Both the position numbers and the translations under genes were made by a program. The notes below the pieces were generated by a model. The model was not told the DNA's origin. It ran no database searches and saw nothing but the letters and a program-made list of their open reading frames with translations. From NCBI GenBank assembly GCA_034408855.1, contig JAWXCK010000040.1:9320-73319 (forward strand): 64,000 nt of DNA. The letters are read 5' to 3'. Shown piece by piece: positions 17,200 through 24,381 of this stretch. This DNA is from JAIYDQ01 sp034408855 (GTDB taxonomy: Bacteria; Planctomycetota; Planctomycetia; Pirellulales; Pirellulaceae). Within the stretch, counting starts at the first letter, position 1; the number at the start of each line of letters is the position of its first letter.

Positions 17200-17954
17200 G
17201 CGTGAATCCGCCTTACCCGTCGGCACTAGGCAGGTAGACCGCAAACAGTCAACGATCGAAGCGTCGAGCAACTCCGGTTAGCGGATGTAGGTTAGATACC
17301 CTTGCCTTGCAGATTGTCAAGACATTCTGAAGAAATGTGTTCGAGAACTCGACATCTTGCGCGATTCGAGTGATTGTCTCGCGACGGTGCGATCTAGTGA
17401 GCGTTGTTTTTGTCGTTTGCTTTACGTGGCAGCTCGATCGTTGCTACTTGAATGCGGCAAAGGCTTCCATTTTTCACGAAAATTCGATGTCAATGCGGAC
17501 GGCGAAACCGTTGGCAACGTGGGAAGGGTTTGAAAAAGTGGTAGGATTGGGCCATTCGAAGCTACGTCGAGTTGGGAGGAATCGGTGGTGGTTTGATTTG
17601 AACGATCGCGGGCTCTGCACGGCAAGCGGAGCAAGACCTCGCTCAACTTTCGCGAAAAATGCGCGACGTGCTGAGTCCCCAAGCGTCACGCACGAGGGTT
17701 ACAGCCCTGTGGAAGAGTCCGGAATAGGTTGTAGAAACACATTCGAGGCTTTAGGCAGCAACTTTTAGTCGATCGTTCAACAAGATGATGTGTCCCCGGC
17801 AACTTGCTCCTCTTCCAACTTCGGCGATCGTAAATCGCTCGAAATTGTCTGCCGGATCACGAGCCGCAATTCACGAGCAAATGACCTTTGCGTTATCTTT
17901 CCGACGATATTCGGCAAATCGCTGACGTCGCGACAAAAATATTTTCCCCCTACG
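17200..17954. other. Long region without a recognisable gene
   Basis: About 750 bases. Reading frames on both strands here (for example 17337-17768) have low-quality composition and no family signal. The text GATGTGTCCCCGG near 17785 echoes the GTGTCCCC core of the tandem repeat that follows, so part of this stretch may be decayed repeat or mobile DNA. Confidence 0.5.
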
Positions 17955-18038
17955 AAAACGATCTGTGTCCCCAGCTCTCCCCAAAACGATCTGTGTCCCC
18001 AGCTCTCCCCAAAACGATCTGTGTCCCCAGCTCTCCCA
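17955..18038. repeat. Three tandem copies of a 28-bp unit
   Basis: Units begin at 17955, 17983 and 18011 with AAAACGATCTGTGTCCCCAG and continue CTCTCCCC; the copies are identical except for the end of the third. There are no spacers, so it is not a CRISPR array. The repeat ends 30 bases before the first recognisable codons of a truncated DUF1549 gene and may mark the breakpoint that removed its 5' end. Confidence 0.92.
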
Positions 18039-18068
18039 CGATTTGCAGCCACAGCCAGAAGCTGCACC

Positions 18069-19379
18069 CGACATTTTGGCTCGCCGCTTAAGCCTTTCGC
18101 TAACCGGTCTAACGCTATCGCTCGAAAGAGTCGACCAATTTGTAGCGAACTATCACGTTGAAAGAAAAACGGCAATTGAACAATTGGTTGATGAACTATT
18201 GAGCAGTCAAGCGTACGCTGAACACTTTGCATGGGGCTGGTTAGATGCCGCGCGGTATGCCGATACGAACGGCAATCAAGTCGATGGCTTTCCAGGTTCT
18301 GTTGGATGGCGAGCTCACACGGATGAAATGCACGCATGATGTCACCAACGAAAACGGTGGAACGGTTGGCAAAGATGCTTTGGTTCTGGGCGGTGGTCCA
18401 TTCCTAGATCGCTTTCGTGGAGCACTCACCGATGGACCAGCTTGGAAATCCGGTAACGGCAAATGTTCCAGCGGTTTTACCAAACTTGGCCGACGTTGAC
18501 CAAGCTGATCGATTATCGCTTGCGGACTGGTTGGTTGCTCCCAATCATCCGTTAACGGCCAGAGTTGCCGTCAATCGCGTATGGCAACAGCTTTGGGGGC
18601 TTGGTTTTGTCGATTCGCCTGAGAATTTCGGGACCCAGTGTGGCCGTCCTGAACATACAGTGTTGCTCGATTGGTTAGCGACCGAGTATGTGCGTCTTGA
18701 ATGGGATACGAAAGCCTTGATCAAAACGATCGTCACCAGCGCGACCTTTCGGCAAAGCTCATCAGCATCTGAGAGTGCCTGGAAAATGGATCCTAGCAAC
18801 CGTCGGTTGGCGCGCGGACCGCGTTTCCGATTGCCCATTCACGTCCTTCGCGATCAAGCCCTAGTGCTAGGTGGTCTGTTGAAGTCTGAGGTCGGTGGAC
18901 CGCCAGTGCTGCTGGAACCGCAATCCGAACTGAAAGGTGAGAAGCCAACCAACGCAATGAAAATCGATACTCATCGACGAACGCTTTACACGTTTTGGAA
19001 ACGCAATGGTCCTCATCCGATGCTGGCGTCTTTCGATGTTGCCGATCGCAATCAATGCGACCTGCGCGTTCGGCGAACGAATACTCCGCTACAAGCGTTG
19101 GTGACGTTGAATTCTTCAGACTTTGAAGAGGCGACCCAGGGCTTGGCCGGAAGAATTCTAGATCATGCGTCGGATGATGCAACAAGATTGCGTTTTGCAT
19201 TTCGATCGACTGTCGGAACCATTCCATTCGAAGAAGAGTTAGAAGTCTTACAGCAGGCCTTAGCTAACTATCGAGTCAGTCGAGTAAAAGAGTCGAATTT
19301 AATCGATGCCGAGCAGGCAGCTTGGTTGGCGCTTGCGAATATGCTTCTCAACGTCGACGCGACTCTCACTTTGGAATAG
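18069..19379 (+). pseudogene. DUF1549/DUF1553 (planctomycete-specific) gene remnant
   Basis: Two parts of one DUF1549-DUF1553 protein survive. The first, about 18069-18290, encodes LARRLSLSLTGLTLSLERVD, LVDELLSSQAYAEHFAWGWL and DAARYADTNG, which is the start of DUF1549; its own signal peptide and any cytochrome domain are gone. The second, about 18400-19379, encodes DUF1553: LADWLVAPNHPLTARVAVNR, WQQLWGLGFVDSPENFG, RLARGPRFRLPIHVLRDQAL and VRRTNTPLQALVTLNS. The several hundred codons expected between them are missing and the junction contains frameshifts. Intact relatives are large secreted proteins of around 700-1000 residues that are always paired with a DUF1501 gene, as here. It is very unlikely to be functional. 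Confidence 0.88.
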
Positions 19380-20722
19380 GATTATGATGAAGCAGCGCGA
19401 AGGTCATTCGCAGCCGGAGTCGGAGGCTTCCCGCAAAACACTCCGAAAGCAAAACGTGTTATTTCACTTTTTCAAGCAGGTGGTCCATCACAACTCGACT
19501 TGCTCGACTACAAACCGGGTCTCAAGAAGTGGCATGGCATCGATTTGCCGAAGTCGGTCATGGGCGATGCGAAATTCACTGGAATGGTCAACGGTCAATC
19601 GTCATTTCCTGTAGTCGCCTCGCCTTGGAAGTTTTCTCAATACGGTCAAAGTGGGGCTTGGGTTAGCGAGTTGTTTCCCGAGTTCGCGAAAGTCGTCGAT
19701 GAAGTTTGCATTATCCAATCGATGACCACTCCTCAGGTCGATCACGATGCGGCCATTACTTTTCTACAGACGGGTCATCAGATTGCCGGACGACCCACCG
19801 TCGGAGCTTGGGCGGCATACGGCTTGGGTAGTGTATGCGAAGATCTACCTGCTTTCGTGATTCTCCGAAGCAAGAAAGGCGATTCGTTTCTTGTAGACCG
19901 TCATTGGGGAGCGGGCTTCTTGCCATCTCGATTCCAAGGTATTCAGTTTGGAGATCAGGACATTCGCCGGTTCAGTATCTTGATAATCCACATTGGATGA
20001 GCGATGAACTTCGCGGTCGAACGATTCATGATATTGCTTCATTGAATCGGTTGCATCATCGTGAAGTCCACGACCCTGAGATCGAAACCCGAATTTCTCA
20101 ATTCGAGATGGCGGCTCGTATGCAGATGAGTGTCCCTGAGTTGGCTGATCTTAGCCGTGAAACTGAATCGACGTTTGCATTGTATGGCGAGGACGCAAAA
20201 GAACCGGGTACGTATGCTTACAATGCATTAATGGCGCGACGGCTAATCGAACGCGGTGTTCGCTTTGTTCAACTATTTCAAGGTGGTTGGGATCATCACA
20301 GTCACTTACCGCGTGAGAACGTCGAATTCTGTCAACACACCGATCGCGCCAACGCTGCATTGGTATTCGACCTCAAGCAACGCGGCTTGCTCGATGAAAC
20401 GTTGGTGATATGGGGAGGTGAGTTTGGGCGGACCGTCTTTTGCCAAGGCAAGTTAGAAAAGAATGATTTTGGCCGAGAACATCACGGTCTATGTTTTACG
20501 ATGTGGCTAGCTGGCGGCGGAATTAGGCCAGGCATCGTTTTCGGAAAGACCGACGAATGGTGTTTCCGAGTGACCGAGGAGCCTGTCACGGTTCATGACT
20601 TATACGCCACCATTCTTCACTTGATGGGCATCGATCACCAGCTCCTGACTTTTCGCAATCAAGGACGCGACTATCGACTGACCGATCTCTACGGAAGCGT
20701 CGTCAAGCCGATTCTCGTTTAG
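19380..20722 (+). pseudogene. DUF1501 gene remnant, paired with the upstream DUF1553 remnant
   Basis: DUF1501 proteins are Tat-exported, alkaline-phosphatase-fold-related proteins of planctomycetes and related phyla. Here the frame opens straight after the DUF1553 stop without an initiation codon or Tat signal and reads KRVISLFQAGGPSQLDLLDY, then VDHDAAITFLQTGHQIAGRP. Near 19955 the frame shifts by one position and continues in the next frame as RSGHSPVQYLDNPHWMSDEL, RRLIERGVRFVQLFQGGWDH and WGGEFGRTVFCQG to TDLYGSVVKPILV. The N-terminus is lost and the frameshift breaks the middle, so it is a pseudogene. The C-terminal 250 codons alone remain open, in case a fragment is expressed. Confidence 0.88.
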
Positions 20723-20772
20723 CGCGCTGCGGGCTTGGGCAAATCAGCGGGCAGAGCCGATATCGGGTTGAT

Positions 20773-22110
20773 TCATAAAATGATTTCCTTCGCCACTTTG
20801 CAGGTCGTGTCGACGCCGATGCCGTTGTGCTGGAGCTTGGTGAAATCGCGGCCGCACATCCAGAGGATGGTGGCGTGGAGGTCGCGGACGTGGATGGGAT
20901 TCTCGACGGCGGTGAAGCCTTGTTCGTCGGTGGCGCCATAGGCGAAGCCGGGCTTCACGCTGCCGCCGGCCATCCACCAGGTGAAGGCGCTGCCGTTGTG
21001 ATTCATGTGGCCGGGGCCGCCGCGCCCCATCTCGCCGCCCCAGACGACGAGTGTTTGATCGAGCAGGCCGCGTTGCTTCAAATCGGTGATGAGTCCGGCG
21101 AGCGGTTGATCGCAGGCCTGGGCGAGGTTCGGGATGAGGCCGCGCACTTGCGTGGGGGTGTGTGTGTCCCAGTCTCCCTGACCGCCTTCCAGGTTCGGCA
21201 CGGACATGCTCGGCACGACTACGAATCGCACGCCGCGCTCGACGAGGCGACGCGCGAGCAGGAGCTTCGTGCCGGTGCTGCGGGTGGGCAGCGAATCGAG
21301 ACCGTAAAGTTTGCGAATCGCCGGATTTACGGCCTCCTTTTCCACGTCGAAGGCCTCGGGCGCCGCGGTCTGCATGCGATGCGCCGCGAGGAAGGACTCG
21401 GTGCGCGAGTCTAGCTTGGCGACGTGCGGATGACGGGCGCTGAATCCGGCGTTCAACGCGCTGAGTTCCACAAGCCAGCGTCTTTGGTCGGCATCGGCCA
21501 TCGGGCTTTTAAGATTGGCGATGGGATGCTCCAGGTCGCTGACGGGTTGCGCCTGCAACGATGGCGGCAGTCCGCCTGCGCCCGTGGATCGCGCGCCGCC
21601 ATGCACCTCGCCATCGCTGACCGCCCACTTGTCGCCGAGCACACAACCGGAGAGCAGCACGTGCCCAGGCAGCGATGGATTGCCGCTGCCGAGTCCGTGC
21701 AGCATCCACGCACCGAGACTCGCACCAAGTTTGCTCGCGGCGGTGAAGATGTGAATGCCGCCTTCGTTGTGCGTCGCGAGCGCGCCGTAACCTGAGCGAA
21801 TGAGGCACAGTTCATCGGCCACTTTTTGCAGACTTGGAAACACATCGCCAATCTCGATTCCGGACTGGCCGCATTTCTTGAAGCCAAACGGATACAGATC
21901 TGTATTGGCGATGTGCTTGGGTTTGTCGAAGGTGTGCGCCTGCCCCGGACCGCCTTTGCAATAGTAGAAGATGATGCTCTTCACCTTGCCGGGGTGATGC
22001 AGCGGCAGCGATTTCGCGGCGACGAATTTCTCATCGGCCCAAAGTGAACCCGTTGCGCAAATGACGGGCGCGGCGGCGATACGGGTGAGAAGGTGGCGAC
22101 GTGTGATCAT
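20773..22110 (-). CDS. DUF1501 family Tat-exported protein
   Basis: Intact 445-residue DUF1501 protein. The N-terminus MITRRHLLTRIAAAPVICATG has the twin-arginine pattern. Family blocks follow: SIIFYYCKGGPGQAHTFDKP, GIEIGDVFPSLQKVADELC, THNEGGIHIFTAASK, ARRLVERGVRFVVVPS, TLVVWGGEMGRGGPGHMNHN and GFAYGATDEQGFTAVENPIH. The fold is related to sulfatases and alkaline phosphatases, but no enzymatic role is established for the family. Codon third positions are strongly G/C, unlike the flanking genes, which suggests transfer from a G+C richer relative. It lies six bases downstream of the DUF1549/1553 remnant on the same strand, the usual pairing, and its 3' end meets the 3' end of the other DUF1501 remnant 50 bases away. 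With its partner broken, its usefulness is doubtful. Confidence 0.92.
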   Translation of the reverse strand: MITRRHLLTRIAAAPVICATGSLWADEKFVAAKSLPLHHPGKVKSIIFYYCKGGPGQAHTFDKPKHIANTDLYPFGFKKCGQSGIEIGDVFPSLQKVADELCLIRSGYGALATHNEGGIHIFTAASKLGASLGAWMLHGLGSGNPSLPGHVLLSGCVLGDKWAVSDGEVHGGARSTGAGGLPPSLQAQPVSDLEHPIANLKSPMADADQRRWLVELSALNAGFSARHPHVAKLDSRTESFLAAHRMQTAAPEAFDVEKEAVNPAIRKLYGLDSLPTRSTGTKLLLARRLVERGVRFVVVPSMSVPNLEGGQGDWDTHTPTQVRGLIPNLAQACDQPLAGLITDLKQRGLLDQTLVVWGGEMGRGGPGHMNHNGSAFTWWMAGGSVKPGFAYGATDEQGFTAVENPIHVRDLHATILWMCGRDFTKLQHNGIGVDTTCKVAKEIIL

Positions 22111-22116
22111 GGTATG

Positions 22117-23241
22117 TTATTCGATGTAAAGGATTTCATTCCCGCAGAGCAGCAACGTGATGAACTCGGTGATTTCATCCCTCGCCTGCGCGGTGCCCGT
22201 TTGCATTCGGCGACGTTCGATAAAGTCTCGCGGAAAGGCGCGTTCGTCGCCGGTGGGCGGGCGCTGGAGGATGTGTTCGTAGGACGCGGCGGGCGACGAG
22301 ATCATAAACCGTCGGGCGATCGAAGTAGGGTGTGTATTCGGCGGCATCGAGCTTGCCGATATCAGCGAAGGGCTTGCCAGTGCGCAGCCTCGCCATCGTG
22401 TTGAGGATCGCTTCGTATTCGAGACGTCGAACCGATTGTCGTGCGAAGAAACGATTGTCGGGGTCTTTCGTGAAGTCTGCTTCCGCCGTAACGGATGAGC
22501 GGCGATACGCATCGCTCATCACGATGCGACGAATCAGCTTTTTCAACGACCAGCCATCGCGAACGAACGACTCCGCGAGGCCGTCGATGAGTTCGGGAAA
22601 ATCAGGCGTCTCACCGAGCCGACCGAGTTCCTTCGGCGTGCGGCAGAGGGCTTCGCGAAAGAGATGCTGCCATGCGCGATTCACCGCAGCGCGGGCGACG
22701 AGCGCGGCTTGCGTGGAGTCAGGAATGGTGAGCCAATCGGCGAGTTGTGCGCGTCCGCTGCCTTCGATGGCTAGCTTAGATTCGCCAAAGAACACCGGCG
22801 TCGCACGCGGCACAAGTTTATCGGGAACCCGGCGTTGAGCTTGATGCTGGTCTGGCGGATGAAGCCGTTCAGTCGCGCCTGTTCGGCGATCAACTTGCGC
22901 TGCTTTGCCACTGCGGCCTCAGCCTCGGCTTGCGATTTCGTATTGATCGGCAGAGGCGCATTCCAACTGCTCTGGAAGAAACCCAGCAGCGCGTAGTAGT
23001 CGCGCTGCGAGATGGGATCGAACTTGTGATCATGGCAGCGCGCACATTCGAGGCTGATGCCCATGAGCGAGCGGCCCATGAATTCCACGCCCTCGTCGAG
23101 CTTGTCCATCAGCACGAAAGTCTGTGTGGCGACGTCTTCAAAGGTGCGCTGACCGTTCAAAGGCACCGCCGCCGCCAAGGCCTGATCCACCGAGTAATCA
23201 CCACCCTCGAAGGCCTTCATCTTGTCGCCCGCGAGATGCAC
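22117..23241 (-). pseudogene. DUF1549/DUF1553 gene remnant, G+C rich copy
   Basis: Pieces in three frames match a DUF1549-DUF1553 protein. 23241 to about 22820 carries the end of DUF1549 with ISLECARCHDHKFDPISQRD and YYALLGFFQSSWNAPL. 22813 to about 22260 carries DUF1553: LADWLTIPDSTQAALVARAA, VNRAWQHLF and FFARQSVRRLEYEAI. The last part, to 22117, is in another frame and ends ITEFITLLLCGNEILYIE. The large middle segment and the N-terminus with its signal peptide are missing. Base composition matches the DUF1501 gene just downstream and differs from the other broken pair at 18-20.7 kb, so this pair had a separate origin. Confidence 0.87.
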
Positions 23242-23482
23242 CCGGGATCGGCTGCGCTAGCAGGGTCCGTCGCGGGCTCGACCGCCGAGGCCACGAGCGA
23301 CAGGGTCCGGGTGAGGAGGACTGAGTGGAGTTTCATGGAGAACAATCTATCTAAACATACACGTCTTGTCACGCATTTGAGCCGCGTTTGACCTGGATCA
23401 CCTTCACATCAAGCCGCGAGGCCTTGCATGCTGCGATGTCATCCTCAGGGAAATCAATCGAGTCGAGTGGATTAGACTGAAG

Positions 23483-23707
23483 GTTAAACGGGACTGGCTT
23501 TCGACACGGTGAGCATCGTCACACCCGATGCAAGTCCGCAACGGCACTTGAACAAGCCGCATTCATCTCGCCGGATAAGGTGATTCCCGATGGAGCTATC
23601 GCTGTCCATTGGGCTGGTGCCAGAGATTCGATGATTCGATTAGTTCCCGAGAATTTTCCGCAACCTGGAAATCTCGAGTTGGTTTGGATCCCACGAATCT
23701 TCCCATG
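23483..23707 (+). pseudogene. C-terminal fragment of an unrecognised gene
   Basis: A frame without a start reads HRHTRCKSATALEQAAFISP, then DKVIPDGAIAVHWAGARDSM and RLVPENFPQPGNLELVWIPR to a TGA at 23705-23707. It reads like the end of a real protein and its stop overlaps the ATG of the next fragment (ATGA), so the two were probably once an operon. I do not recognise the family. The 5' part was lost at or before 23483, near the broken DUF1549 gene. Confidence 0.4.
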
Positions 23708-24032
23708 AATAAGAAGTTGCTTATCGTGTTTTTCGCACTGCTTTCAATAGGCATCGTTTTCCTGCAAATCGGGAACGTGCGAGCACAGGCAGTTCCGTCT
23801 GGTCATGTCGAGTTGAAGATTCCGTTGGGCGATCTTGAGCGCCGATGCGTTGTTCATTTGCCGCCGGAGCATAACAAGACTAAGCCGATCCCGTTTAGTC
23901 ACTATGCTGCACGGAATGGGTGGCACAGCAGCCAACGCAATGCGCGAGACCGGCTGGTCAGCGAAAGCGGATTTGGAAGGGTTTATCGTCGTCTATCCTG
24001 AAGTTACGCGACCAAACGCTCAAGGCGACTGA
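23705..24032 (+). pseudogene. Secreted poly(3-hydroxybutyrate) depolymerase/LpqC-like esterase, truncated
   Basis: The start ATG at 23705 is followed by a good signal peptide (MNKKLLIVFFALLSIGIVFL) and by ELKIPLGDLERRCVVHLPPE, typical of the LpqC/feruloyl esterase/PHB depolymerase group. Near 23897 the frame shifts by one; the correct continuation in the next frame is VTMLHGMGGTAANAMRETG, then GFIVVYPEV, ending at a TGA at 24032. The oxyanion region (LHGMGG) is present, but the nucleophile, aspartate and histidine regions (about 200 codons) are gone. It is therefore both frameshifted and truncated. Confidence 0.75.
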
Positions 24033-24064
24033 CGCCATTTGGGATTTCCTAAAACAGCATCCTA

Positions 24065-24322
24065 TCATTTCCGAGGTTTCGCCGCTTCAATCAGGGCATC
24101 GATTTCCAAAACATGGTCATATGGAGCGCGTTTACGCTGGTATTTATTCGAGATGAGTTCGTGCAGTGTTTCGAGATCATCAAGTGGAATGACAGGAAAC
24201 TCAGTCCATTCCGTTTCTGTTTTGAGTCGGGACCGGAGCTTCCATTTACCCGCGTGTCGCGTCGCGGTGACGAGGCGAGTCTCGCCCTCTTCGGTGTTCT
24301 CACGCCATTCGTGTTTATTCAT
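24065..24322 (-). CDS. Small conserved-type hypothetical protein
   Basis: An 85-residue cytoplasmic protein starting MNKHEWRENTEEGETRLVTA. It has no signal peptide or membrane segment. The text GETRLVTATRHAGKWKLRS followed by PLDDLETLHELISNKYQRKR resembles small hypothetical proteins that occur beside planctomycete genes, with a beta-rich first half and a helical second half. It has good charge balance and codon use, so I take it as real. It is convergent with the esterase fragment and lies about 60 bases beyond the DUF1592 gene end on the opposite side. No function can be given. Confidence 0.6.
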   Translation of the reverse strand: MNKHEWRENTEEGETRLVTATRHAGKWKLRSRLKTETEWTEFPVIPLDDLETLHELISNKYQRKRAPYDHVLEIDALIEAAKPRK

Positions 24323-24381
24323 GATTCGAGTAGTCTGAAGTGATGCGACATAGAAGTTTAGACGCAGTAATGAGATGGAGC

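Noticed and set aside
17337..17768. 143-codon forward frame in the gap before the DUF1549 remnant
   Set aside because: Composition rich in Arg, Ser and Cys without domain signal; reverse frames in the same place are equally long.
17955..18038. Possible CRISPR array (three 28-bp repeats)
   Set aside because: The units are directly adjacent with no spacers, and no cas gene is nearby.
20827..21414. 195-codon forward frame opposite the DUF1501 gene
   Set aside because: It is the antisense shadow of a G+C-rich coding sequence, as is common with strong GC3 bias.
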